Shown: positions 6,711-14,711 of the stretch, piece after piece | Numbering within the stretch: the stretch's first letter is position 1 | Layout of the letters: each line of letters begins with the position of its first letter | Source: JALORV01 sp044225415 | Lineage (GTDB): Bacteria > Pseudomonadota > Gammaproteobacteria > Burkholderiales > Burkholderiaceae_F | Direction of reading: 5' to 3' | DNA length: 25,195 bases | Assembly (NCBI GenBank): GCA_044225415.1 | Contig: JBGAIO010000030.1 | Location: 1-25,195 of the forward strand | Made by a program: the position numbers and the translations under genes | The notes under the pieces: model-generated | Databases searched by the model: none | Told to the model about the DNA's origin: nothing | What the model saw: only the letters and a program-made list of their open reading frames with translations

Positions 6711-8519
6711 TCAATCGCCGGCGGCCGTGCCTTCGCGACGCGGGTCGGCGCCACCGGCCCAGCCGGTGCTGCCGTCCGCGAGCCGCACGCGCACGATGCC
6801 CTGCAGGCCGCTCGCCATGTCGATCTGCTGCACGTCGTGCCCGCGCGCCTGCAATGCTGCGATGACCGCGGTGTCGACGCGGTCGCGTTCGACTTCGGTC
6901 GGCCCGTTGCGCGAACCGAAGTTGGGCAGCGCGATCGCCGTCTGCACGTCGAGCTGCCAGTCGAGCATCGACACCAGCGTGCGCGCGACGTAGTTGATGA
7001 TCTGCGAGCCGCCGGGCGAACCCAGCGTGGCCACCAGCGCGCCGGAGCTGCGCTCGAACACCAGCGTCGGCGCCATCGAACTGCGCGGCCGCTTGCCAGG
7101 CTGCACGCGGTTCGCAACCGGCTTGCCGTCGATGACGGGCACGAACGAGAAGTCGGTGAGCTCGTTGTTCAGCAGGAAGCCGCGCACCATCACGCGCGCG
7201 CCGAAGGCGTCCTCGATGCTGGTGGTCATTGCCACCGCCTGTCCCCAGCGGTCCACCACCGACAGGTGTGATGTGGCAATTCGGAGCGGCGAGGGATCGG
7301 GCGCGAAGGCTTGCGGCGCGCCGCCCGGAGTGCCCGCCTGCGCGCGGCCCATCGAGCGCGGCCCGATCAGCTGCGCGCGCTGCTTCAGATAGGCGGGTGC
7401 GAGCAGTCCTGCGACATCGACCGGAACGAAATCAGGGTCGGCGACGTAGAGCGCGCGATCGGCGAAGGCCAGGCGCCCCGCCTCCGAGAACAGATGGATC
7501 GCGTCGGCCTGTGGCTGCAATCCCGGCGCCGGCGCAGCGCGCGGCTCGGGCGGAAACACGGCGATGTTGCGATGCTGGAAGATGCCCAGCATCTGCGCGA
7601 TCGCGATGCCACCTGACGACGGCGGCGACATGCCGCACACGCGCCAGGCCTTGTAATCGGTGCACACCGCTTCGCGCGGTTTGGCGCGATAGGCCGCCAG
7701 GTCCGCGGTCGTCAGCCGGCCGGCATTGGCGTGCGAACGCACGGCCACGACGATGTCGTCGGCGATCGCGCCGCGATAGAACGCATCGGCGCCGCCGGCC
7801 GCGATGGCGCGCAGCGTGGCTGCAAGAGCGGGATTGCGCAGCTTTGTGCCGATCGGCTTCGGCGATCCATCGGCCGCATAGAAGTACGCGGCGGCGGCCG
7901 CGTCGCGTGGCAGGTACTTCTCGGCGGCCAGTTGTTGATACAGCCGCGGAGAAATGGAGAAGCCTTCATCGGCAAGCTTCAGTGCGGGCTCGAACAGGCG
8001 GGCCCATGGCAGCCGGCCGTGTTGGCGATGCGCGTCCTCCAGCATCCGCAATGCGCCGGGCGTGCCCACCGCGCGTCCGCCGACCACGGCGTCGTAGAAC
8101 GCCATCGGCTTGCCGTCGGCCGTCAGGAACAGGCGCTCGTCGGCGGCCTGCGGCGCGGTCTCACGGCCGTCCCACGCGACGACGCGCTGTCCGTCCCAGT
8201 GCAGCAGGAAGGCGCCGCCGCCGAGGCCGGAGCTCTGCGGCTCCACCAGCGTCAGCACCATCTGCATCGCGACTGCTGCATCGACTGCGCTGCCGCCGGC
8301 GCGCAGCATTTCCAGCCCGGCCTGTGTCGCCAGCGGATTGGCGGACGCCGCCATGTACTGGCGCGCCTGCACGGTGGTGAGGCCGGCGCGCAGCGGGGAG
8401 GAGGGTTCAGGCTGTGAGGGCGGCTGCGAGGTCGTGCATGCCGCCAGCAGCAGTGCAAATGCCGCCACTGAAAGGAGAGTCCCCGCTTTCGCGGGGACGA
8501 CACCGCGGGGTGCTGCCAT
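6711..8519 (-). CDS. ggt: gamma-glutamyltransferase, lipoprotein
   Basis: This 602-residue enzyme is of the Ntn-hydrolase family that cleaves glutathione and other gamma-glutamyl compounds in the periplasm. The proenzyme cuts itself before a Thr, here Thr416 in the motif ATSHLSVVD; the large-subunit signature GGSAVDAAVAMQ and the small-subunit GSPGGSQIINYV are present. Residues 15-28 form a hydrophobic stretch ending in the lipobox LAAC (Cys28), so the protein should be membrane-anchored. The first 14 residues (MAAPRGVVPAKAGT) are translated from a palindromic repeat and supply the positive charges of the signal n-region. The ATG abuts the TAG of the upstream dehydrogenase gene with no gap. 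A GTG at 8468 is the only near alternative but would give a very short signal. Confidence 0.92.
   Translation of the reverse strand: MAAPRGVVPAKAGTLLSVAAFALLLAACTTSQPPSQPEPSSPLRAGLTTVQARQYMAASANPLATQAGLEMLRAGGSAVDAAVAMQMVLTLVEPQSSGLGGGAFLLHWDGQRVVAWDGRETAPQAADERLFLTADGKPMAFYDAVVGGRAVGTPGALRMLEDAHRQHGRLPWARLFEPALKLADEGFSISPRLYQQLAAEKYLPRDAAAAAYFYAADGSPKPIGTKLRNPALAATLRAIAAGGADAFYRGAIADDIVVAVRSHANAGRLTTADLAAYRAKPREAVCTDYKAWRVCGMSPPSSGGIAIAQMLGIFQHRNIAVFPPEPRAAPAPGLQPQADAIHLFSEAGRLAFADRALYVADPDFVPVDVAGLLAPAYLKQRAQLIGPRSMGRAQAGTPGGAPQAFAPDPSPLRIATSHLSVVDRWGQAVAMTTSIEDAFGARVMVRGFLLNNELTDFSFVPVIDGKPVANRVQPGKRPRSSMAPTLVFERSSGALVATLGSPGGSQIINYVARTLVSMLDWQLDVQTAIALPNFGSRNGPTEVERDRVDTAVIAALQARGHDVQQIDMASGLQGIVRVRLADGSTGWAGGADPRREGTAAGD
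8476..8501. repeat. palindromic repeat element (copy C)
   Basis: The sequence has the same core CCCCGCTTTCGCGGGG, extended to an 8-bp stem (GTCCCCGC/GCGGGGAC). It lies inside the start of the gamma-glutamyltransferase frame and encodes GVVPAKAGT there. Confidence 0.85.
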
Positions 8520-9284
8520 CTACTTCGGCTGCATGCGGATTGCACCGTCCAGCCGGATGGTCTCGCCGTTGAGCATCGCGTTCTCGACGATGTGCCGCAC
8601 CAGCGCCGCATATTCCTCCGGCTGGCCGAGGCGCGACGGGAACGGCACCATTTTCCCGAGTGCATCCTGCACCTCCTGCGGCATGCCGAGCAGCATCGGG
8701 GTGGCGAAGATGCCCGGCGCGATCGTCATGCAGCGGATGCCGCTGCGCGACAGGTCGCGCGCGATCGGCAGCGTCATGCCGACGATGCCGCCCTTCGATG
8801 CCGCGTACGCGGCCTGGCCGATCTGCCCGTCGAAGGCGGCAACCGACGCCGTGTTGATCAGCACGCCGCGCTCGCCGCCATCGGCGGCGTCCTGCGCCGC
8901 CATCGCGGTGGCCGCCAGCCGGATCATGTTGAAGCTGCCGACCAGGTTCACGTTGATCACGCGCGCGAACGATGCCAGCGCATGGGGACCTTCCTTGCCG
9001 ACCACCTTCTCGCCGATCGCGATGCCCGCGCAGTTCACCAGGCCGCGCAGGGAACCCATGGCGAGCGCGGCGTCGACCGCTGCCTTGCCGTCGGCCTCGC
9101 TGGCCACGTCGCACTTCACGAAGCGCGCGGTCGCGCCGAGCTCGGCCGCCAGCGCGCTGCCGCGATCGGCCTGCACGTCGGCGACGACGACCTTGCCGCC
9201 CTGCGCGGCCAGCATGCGCGTGGTGGCGCCGCCGAGGCCCGACGCACCGCCGGTGACGATGAACACATTGCCCTGGATTTGCAT
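8520..9284 (-). CDS. short-chain dehydrogenase/reductase, 3-hydroxyacyl-CoA dehydrogenase-like
   Basis: The 254-residue classical SDR has the NAD-binding motif TGGASGLGGATT (residues 11-22), NCAG (84-87), and the catalytic Ser147 (INTASVAAF), Tyr160 and Lys164 (YAASK). The sequence overall resembles type II 3-hydroxyacyl-CoA dehydrogenase (HSD10-like), which oxidises L-3-hydroxyacyl-CoA with NAD in fatty acid or branched-chain amino acid breakdown; the substrate is inferred, not shown. The start is ATG 9284, with GGGGAG 5 bases upstream; a longer open frame extends to 9608 but lacks family residues. Its stop touches the start of the ggt gene. A plus-strand acyl-CoA transferase lies nearby and fits an acyl-CoA setting. 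Confidence 0.92.
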   Translation of the reverse strand: MQIQGNVFIVTGGASGLGGATTRMLAAQGGKVVVADVQADRGSALAAELGATARFVKCDVASEADGKAAVDAALAMGSLRGLVNCAGIAIGEKVVGKEGPHALASFARVINVNLVGSFNMIRLAATAMAAQDAADGGERGVLINTASVAAFDGQIGQAAYAASKGGIVGMTLPIARDLSRSGIRCMTIAPGIFATPMLLGMPQEVQDALGKMVPFPSRLGQPEEYAALVRHIVENAMLNGETIRLDGAIRMQPK

Positions 9285-9370
9285 TGACACTCCCCGCTGT
9301 GGACCGGCCCGCCGCGGAACGACGATCCGGCCAGTGTAGAGGAGGGCGAAGAGGGCAGCGCGTGTCGCCG

Positions 9371-9832
9371 CTACTGGAAGGTGCAGCGGGCGAACAGCTG
9401 CAGCGAGCCGCTGGCCTCGCCTTCGTCGCTCACCCTGGCGCGCGCCCGCAGCATCGGCAGCAGGCAGCGCTCGGCGGCGATGCCATTGGACTTCAGCCAG
9501 TTGGCCACCGTTTCCGACGGCACGCCGATCACGACCTTCGGTCGCTTGTAGGCGCCGGTGACGGGATCGACCGGCTGGTCGAGCACCTGCACGGCGCCTT
9601 TCATCCACGAGTAGTCGCGCGGAGCACGATCGCTGGTGGTCTCGATCGGATCAGGAGCGGCGTTGGCCGTGCGCGCCTCGCGTGGCACGCGTGCCGACCA
9701 CGGGCGCAGCAGCGACTCGTGGATGGCCTGTGGCCGCGGCTCGTCCTGGGCCAGCGCCGCGCGGGGCGCAAGGGCCGGCACCGCCAGCAGCAGCGCGGCC
9801 AGCAACCACGGCGACATCGGCAGCGGGCTCAT
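9371..9832 (-). CDS. small exported protein of unknown function
   Basis: This 153-residue protein begins with a clear signal peptide: MSPLPMSPWLLAALLLAVPA followed by a cleavage-like AALAQDE. The mature part has a charged linker, then SWMKGAVQVLDQPVDPVTGA, a PKVVIGVPSETVANWLKSNG segment, and two cysteines near the C-terminus (ERCLL and ARCTFQ, the latter at the very end) that could form a disulfide. I do not recognise the family. The start ATG 9832 is chosen to begin the signal peptide; ATG 9817 is an alternative. It heads the minus-strand set with the dehydrogenase 86 bases downstream and is divergent from the acyl-CoA transferase. Confidence 0.75.
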   Translation of the reverse strand: MSPLPMSPWLLAALLLAVPALAPRAALAQDEPRPQAIHESLLRPWSARVPREARTANAAPDPIETTSDRAPRDYSWMKGAVQVLDQPVDPVTGAYKRPKVVIGVPSETVANWLKSNGIAAERCLLPMLRARARVSDEGEASGSLQLFARCTFQ

Positions 9833-9849
9833 GACATCGGAATATGCGG

Positions 9850-9930
9850 ATCGTGACGGCCGACGCCAGCATGAACCGTTCCTGCCGTTCCGCACAAGCC
9901 CCCGGCCGGATGACTAAAGTCCGTCACGAT
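9850..9930. promoter_or_regulatory. inverted repeat in divergent intergenic region
   Basis: ATCGTGACGG (9850-9859) and its exact complement CCGTCACGAT (9921-9930) flank 61 bases between two divergent genes. Each arm is also followed by GCCAGCATG, directly after the right arm and 5 bases after the left. This may be a paired binding site; no protein can be named. Confidence 0.35.
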
Positions 9931-9996
9931 GCCAGCATGCGGTATTGCGGACGACGGCAACCGGCGCGAGACCGGAAGCCGGCGCAGGGGGAGACG

Positions 9997-11997
9997 ATGG
10001 AACGCGGGCGTGAGCTGCTGCAGGGGCTGAGAAGTTTCGAGAAGGGCAAGGTCGTGTCGGCCCGCGAGGCGGTGCAACTGGTGCGCGACGGCGACACGGT
10101 CGCCACCTGCGGTTTCGTCGGCATCGGCTTTGCGGAGAACATCGCGGTCGCGCTCGAGCAGCGCTGGCTGGATACGTCCGAAGCGGCGACCGACGGTCTC
10201 GGCCACCCGCGCGGCCTGACGCTGGTCTACGCCGCCGGGCAGGGCGACGGCAAGGAACGCGGCCTCAATCACTTCGGGCATCCCGGCCTGGTGAAACGCG
10301 TCGTCGGCGGCCACTGGGGTCTCGTGCCCAAGCTGCAGGCGCTGGCGGTGCAGAACCGCATCGAGGCCTACAACCTGCCGCAGGGCGTGATCACGCAGCT
10401 GTTCCGCGACATCGCCGCGCACAAGCCCGGGCACCTGTCGAGGATCGGTGTCGATACCTTCGTCGATCCGCGCCACGGCGGCGGCAAGATCAACGCCTGC
10501 ACCACCGACGAACTGGTGCAGGTGCTGAACATCGCCGGCGAGGACTACCTGTTCTACAAGGCCTTTCCGGTGCATGTCGGCATCGTGCGCGGCACGACCG
10601 CCGATCCCGACGGCAACATCACGATGGAGCGCGAGGCGCTGACGCTGGAATCGCTGGCGATCGCGATGGCCGCGCGCAATTCCGGCGGCATCGTCATCGT
10701 GCAGGTGGAGCGGCTCGCCGAGCGCGGCTCGCTGCACCCGCGGCAGGTGAAGATTCCCGGCGTGCTGGTGGACTGCGTGGTGGTCGCCGAGAAGCCCGAA
10801 TATCACATGCAGACTTTCGCGGAGCAGTACAACCCGGGCTTCGCGGGCGAGATCCGCGTGCCGGCCGACACGATCGCGCCGATGCCGATGAGCGAGCGCA
10901 AGATCATCGCGCGCCGCGCGGCGCTGGAGCTGCGCGCCAACAGCGTGGTCAACCTCGGCATCGGCATGCCGGAAGGCGTATCCGCGGTCGCGGCCGAAGA
11001 GAAGGTCATCGACCTGCTGACGCTGACCGCCGAGCCCGGCGTGGTCGGCGGCATCCCGGCATCGGGACTCAACTTCGGCGCGGCGGTGAACACGCAGGCC
11101 ATCATCGACCAGCCCTACCAGTTCGATTTCTACGATGGCGGCGGCCTCGACGTCGCGTTCCTCGGACTGGCGCAGGCCGATCGCGAAGGCAACCTGAACG
11201 TCAGCCGCTTCGGCACGCGGCTGGCCGGCGCGGGCGGCTTCATCAACATCTCGCAGTCGGCGAAAAGCCTCGTGTTCGTCGGTACGTTCACCGCGGGCGA
11301 CCTGCAGGTTCGCGTCGATGGGGGGCGACTCCAGCTGCTGAACGACATCGGTCCGGTGAAGTTCGTCGCAGACGTCGAGCACCGCACCTTCTCCGGCCGC
11401 GAGGCGCGACGGCGCGGACAGCCGGTGTTGTACGTCACCGAGCGCTGCGTGTTCCGACTCGGCGACGAGGGCCTCGAACTCGCCGAGGTGGCGCCCGGCG
11501 TCGACATCGAACGCGACATCCTGGCGAGGATGGCATTCAAACCGCACGTGCCGCGCGACCCGATCACGATGGACGCCGCGATCTTCGCCGACGAACCGAT
11601 GAACCTGCGCGAGCGCATGCTGGCACTGCCGCTTGCGGAGCGCTTCGCGTACGACGCCGAGCACAACGTGCTGTTCCTGAACTTCGAACGGCTGCGCGTG
11701 CGCACGCCGGCCGACGTCGCGGCGATCCACGCCGAGATCCGCCGGCGGCTGGAAGACATCGGCCACAAGGTCTACGGCATCGTCAACTACGATCACTTCG
11801 ACCTGGCGCCCGAAGTCGCCGACGACTACGCGGCGATGGTGCGCTCGGTGGTCGACCGCTACTACTTCGGTGTCAGCCGCTATTCGACCTCGGCGTTCCT
11901 CCGCGCGAAGCTGGGCAATGCGCTGGAGCATCGCGGCGTGGCGCCGCACATCTACGAATCGGCGGCCCAGGCGCTGCGCCACGTACGCGACGCATGA
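9997..11997 (+). CDS. acyl-CoA:acetate/3-ketoacid CoA-transferase with C-terminal extension
   Basis: A 666-residue family I CoA-transferase carrying both subunit-like halves in one chain, as in propionate CoA-transferase and YdiF. The first half starts KVVSAREAVQLVRDGDTVAT and has GFVGIGFAENIAVAL and a Gly-rich GHPRGLTLVYAAGQGDGK; the second has VVNLGIGMPEGVSAVA and the active-site region TAEPGVVGGIPASGLNFGA, where Glu346 should form the glutamyl-CoA ester. The family core ends near residue 515; about 150 more residues follow (from RDPITMDAAIFADEPMN) with FERLRVRTPADVAAIHAEIR and GIVNYDHFDLAPEVADDYAA. The start ATG 9997 has GGGGGAG 4 bases upstream. The exact acyl substrate cannot be told. 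It is upstream of cioA by 149 bases and may or may not share a transcript. Confidence 0.9.
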   Translation: MERGRELLQGLRSFEKGKVVSAREAVQLVRDGDTVATCGFVGIGFAENIAVALEQRWLDTSEAATDGLGHPRGLTLVYAAGQGDGKERGLNHFGHPGLVKRVVGGHWGLVPKLQALAVQNRIEAYNLPQGVITQLFRDIAAHKPGHLSRIGVDTFVDPRHGGGKINACTTDELVQVLNIAGEDYLFYKAFPVHVGIVRGTTADPDGNITMEREALTLESLAIAMAARNSGGIVIVQVERLAERGSLHPRQVKIPGVLVDCVVVAEKPEYHMQTFAEQYNPGFAGEIRVPADTIAPMPMSERKIIARRAALELRANSVVNLGIGMPEGVSAVAAEEKVIDLLTLTAEPGVVGGIPASGLNFGAAVNTQAIIDQPYQFDFYDGGGLDVAFLGLAQADREGNLNVSRFGTRLAGAGGFINISQSAKSLVFVGTFTAGDLQVRVDGGRLQLLNDIGPVKFVADVEHRTFSGREARRRGQPVLYVTERCVFRLGDEGLELAEVAPGVDIERDILARMAFKPHVPRDPITMDAAIFADEPMNLRERMLALPLAERFAYDAEHNVLFLNFERLRVRTPADVAAIHAEIRRRLEDIGHKVYGIVNYDHFDLAPEVADDYAAMVRSVVDRYYFGVSRYSTSAFLRAKLGNALEHRGVAPHIYESAAQALRHVRDA

Positions 11998-12011
11998 GCA
12001 CCGAATGAGGG

Positions 12012-12041
12012 TCACGTGAGCGTCGCATAAGTGCCACGTGA
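12012..12041. promoter_or_regulatory. two CACGTG palindromes upstream of cioA
   Basis: CACGTGA occurs twice (within TCACGTGA at 12012-12019, and at 12035-12041), centre to centre 22 bp, about two turns of the helix apart and 106 bases or more before the cioA start. This is a possible regulator site; no family is assigned. Confidence 0.35.
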
Positions 12042-12146
12042 ACAGGGCGGCCCGGCGCTGCCGGCGCGCCGCTGGACCCGGTGCGGGCCGGCCCGGGCTT
12101 GCGCCAATGGCCGGCACCGTTCAACATCCGCAGCTGACGGCCAACG

Positions 12147-13559
12147 ATGCAGAACTTACTGTCCGATCCGGTGCTGCTGGCGCGAATCCAGTTCGCGTTC
12201 ACGGTCAGCTTCCACATCCTCTTTCCCGCCTTCACGATCGGGCTTGCCGGCTTCATCGCGACGCTCGAGGTGATGTACGCGCGCACCGGACGGCCGCACT
12301 ACGAGCGGCTGTCGCGCATGTGGACCAAGGTATTCGCGGTGTCCTTCGCGATGGGCGTGGTGTCGGGCATCGTGCTGTCCTACCAGTTCGGCACCAACTG
12401 GAGCCGCTTCTCGGTGGTGGTGGGCAACGCGATCGGCCCGCTGATCGGCTATGAGGTACTGACTGCTTTTTTCCTCGAGGCAACCTTTCTCGGTGTGCTG
12501 CTGTTCGGCCGCGGCCGCGTGCCGGGCTGGCTGCACACGATGTCCGCGATCCTGGTGGCGCTCGGCACGGCACTGTCCGCGTTCTGGATCCTGGCGGCAA
12601 ACAGCTGGATGCACACGCCGACCGGGCACGAGGTGCGCGACGGCATCGCGTACCCGGTGTCGTGGTTCCACATCATCTTCAATCCGAGCTTCCCGTACCG
12701 CATGGCGCACATGCTCAATGCGGCCTACCTGACCACGTCGCTGGTGGTCGCTGCGGTCGGCGCGCGCTACCTGCTGGCGAACCGCCACCTCGACGAGGCG
12801 CGCACGATGATGCGCATGGGCATCGGCATGGTGGCGATCCTGGCGCCGCTGCAGGTCTTCATCGGCGACCTCCATGGACTGAACACCGCGAAGTACCAGC
12901 CGGCGAAGATCGCTGCGATGGAAGCGCACTGGGACGGCAGCAAGCCGGCCGACTTCCATATCTTCGCGTGGCCCGATCGCGAGGCCGAGCGCAACCGCTT
13001 CGAGATTTCCATTCCGCGCGGCGCGAGCCTGATCATCACGCACGATCCCGATGGCCTGATTCCCGGGCTGAAGGACTTCCCGCGCAACGATCGTCCGCCG
13101 GTCGCGCCGGTGTTCTTCGCGTTCCGCGTGATGCTGGCGTGTGGCGGCATCATGCTGGCCACGGGCATCATCGGCGCGTGGCTGTGGTGGCGCAGGCGCC
13201 TGTTCTCCACGCGCTGGTTCCTGAAGGCGGTCGCTCCCCAGTGGCCGCTGGGCTTCGTCGCGATCCTCACCGGCTGGATGGTTACCGAGATCGGCCGCCA
13301 GCCGTGGCTCGCGCACGGCATCCTGCGCACGGCCGATGCGATCTCGCCGGTGAGCGCAGGCAGCCTGGCCGTGTCGCTCGCCGCCTTCATCATCGTCTAC
13401 ACACTGGTGTTCGGCATGGGCATCGTGTACGTGCGGCGACTGCTCGCCAAAGGCCCGGTCACCAAGGTCGACAAGCCGCACGAGGCGCTGGCGAACCGGC
13501 CGCTGTCGGCCGCGCAGGACGCCCTGCACGGCGATGCGGCCGAAGGAGGGCGCGCATGA
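12147..13559 (+). CDS. cioA: cytochrome bd-type quinol oxidase subunit I, cyanide-insensitive type
   Basis: This 470-residue membrane protein is subunit I of a bd-type terminal oxidase, which takes electrons from quinol to oxygen. Heme ligands are visible at His23 (VSFHILFPAF), Glu103 and Glu111 (YEVLTAFFLEATFLG), His188 (YRMAHML) and the Met in GWMVTEIGRQPW. The Q-loop after GDLHGLNTAKYQPAK is short, typical of the CioA subgroup rather than the long E. coli CydA. The ATG at 12147 gives the family N-terminus (ARIQFAFTVSFHILFPAF); no strong Shine-Dalgarno is seen. It overlaps cioB by 4 bases (ATGA), so the two are translationally coupled. Confidence 0.95.
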   Translation: MQNLLSDPVLLARIQFAFTVSFHILFPAFTIGLAGFIATLEVMYARTGRPHYERLSRMWTKVFAVSFAMGVVSGIVLSYQFGTNWSRFSVVVGNAIGPLIGYEVLTAFFLEATFLGVLLFGRGRVPGWLHTMSAILVALGTALSAFWILAANSWMHTPTGHEVRDGIAYPVSWFHIIFNPSFPYRMAHMLNAAYLTTSLVVAAVGARYLLANRHLDEARTMMRMGIGMVAILAPLQVFIGDLHGLNTAKYQPAKIAAMEAHWDGSKPADFHIFAWPDREAERNRFEISIPRGASLIITHDPDGLIPGLKDFPRNDRPPVAPVFFAFRVMLACGGIMLATGIIGAWLWWRRRLFSTRWFLKAVAPQWPLGFVAILTGWMVTEIGRQPWLAHGILRTADAISPVSAGSLAVSLAAFIIVYTLVFGMGIVYVRRLLAKGPVTKVDKPHEALANRPLSAAQDALHGDAAEGGRA

Positions 13560-14599
13560 CGCTGTTCTCGCCGGCGGCCGCGGCGCTCAGTCCGCTGGAG
13601 TTCTCGGTGCCCGTCATCTGGGCACTGCTGATCGGCACCGCGACCATCCTGTACGTGGTGCTCGACGGCTTCGACCTCGGTGTGGCGATCCTGTTTCCGC
13701 TGTATCCGGAAGAGCGCCAGCGCGACCTGATGATGAACTCCGTCGCGCCGTACTGGGACGGCAACGAGACGTGGCTGGTGCTCGGCGGCGGCGGCCTGTG
13801 GGTGGCCTTTCCGATGGCCTACGCGATCATCATGCCGGCGCTGTATCTGCCGGTGATCGCACTGCTGCTCGCGCTGATCTTCCGCGGCGTGGCCTTCGAG
13901 TTCCGCTGGGCGGCCAAGCCGAATCACTGGCTGTGGGACATCGCCTTCGCCGGCGGCTCGATCGTCGCGGCGTTCGCGCAGGGCCTGGTACTCGGCGGCA
14001 TCCTGCAGGGCATCGTCGTCACCAACGGACAGTTCGGCGGCAACACCTTCGACTGGCTGACGCCGTTCTCGCTGTTCTGCGGCCTGAGCCTGGTCGTCGG
14101 CTACGCCACCATCGGCGCCGCGTGGCTGATGATGAAGACCGAAGGCGAGGTCGCCGACCGTGCGCGCAAACTGGCACGGCCGCTGTTCTTGCTGCTGATC
14201 GCCGTGATCGTCGTCGTCAGCATCTGGACGCCGCTGGCGATCCCGCGCATCGCCGATCGCTGGTTCACCTTTCCCAACCTGTACTACCTGGCGCCGGTGC
14301 CGGTGCTGACCGCGATCGTCGCGCTGTGGGGACTGCGCGCGATCGGCAAGGGGCGCAGCAACCAGCCGTTCTTCGCGGCCGTGGCGCTGTTCCTGCTGGC
14401 CTTCGTAGGACTGGTGATCTCCAACGTGCCGTACCTCGTGCCGCCGACAGTCGACGTCTGGCAGGCGTCCGCGGCGCCGACGTCGCAGGTGTTCATGCTG
14501 ATCGGCACCGTGCTGCTGCTGCCGGTCGTGCTGATCTATGTCGGCTTCGTCTACTGGGTGTTCAGAGGGAAGCTGCGAGAGGGCGAGGGGTATCACTGA
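13556..14599 (+). CDS. cioB: cytochrome bd-type quinol oxidase subunit II
   Basis: This 347-residue subunit II of the bd-type oxidase has about nine membrane helices. Family blocks are VLDGFDLGVAILFPL, NSVAPYWDGNETWLVLGGGG, LIFRGVAFEFRW and GGNTFDWLTPFSLFCGLSLV. It stabilises subunit I and takes part in holding the hemes. Its ATG overlaps the cioA stop. No small third subunit (CydX-like) is seen in the 112 bases after its stop, and no cydDC transporter genes are in the window. The gene ends before a palindromic repeat that probably marks the end of the transcript. Confidence 0.95.
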   Translation: MTLFSPAAAALSPLEFSVPVIWALLIGTATILYVVLDGFDLGVAILFPLYPEERQRDLMMNSVAPYWDGNETWLVLGGGGLWVAFPMAYAIIMPALYLPVIALLLALIFRGVAFEFRWAAKPNHWLWDIAFAGGSIVAAFAQGLVLGGILQGIVVTNGQFGGNTFDWLTPFSLFCGLSLVVGYATIGAAWLMMKTEGEVADRARKLARPLFLLLIAVIVVVSIWTPLAIPRIADRWFTFPNLYYLAPVPVLTAIVALWGLRAIGKGRSNQPFFAAVALFLLAFVGLVISNVPYLVPPTVDVWQASAAPTSQVFMLIGTVLLLPVVLIYVGFVYWVFRGKLREGEGYH

Positions 14600-14662
14600 G
14601 TCGGCGTCGCGCCACCGCTGCCATTGCCTTTAGTGCCTTTTCTACGCGCGTTGCACTGCCAT

Positions 14663-14688
14663 TGGATCCCCGCCTTCGCGGGGACGAC
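14663..14688. repeat. palindromic repeat element (copy D)
   Basis: The sequence TGGATCCCCGCCTTCGCGGGGACGAC has one base different in the loop from the other copies. It lies between the convergent cioB and GNAT genes. Confidence 0.85.
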
Positions 14689-14711
14689 GGCTCGAGCTGG
14701 CGCGCGGGCGC

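Noticed and set aside
9829..12117. A 762-codon open frame on the minus strand opposite the CoA-transferase
   Set aside because: It is rich in Arg, His, Gln and Asp with no family motifs, and it mirrors codon bias of the real plus-strand gene.
12662..14599. A 645-codon open frame that would extend cioB upstream
   Set aside because: The first 298 codons lie over cioA in a wrong frame and have no domain; the true start is ATG 13556, which overlaps the cioA stop.
14600..14711. A small third oxidase subunit (CydX-like) after cioB
   Set aside because: No short frame with a single hydrophobic helix and a start codon was found; only a palindromic repeat is present.
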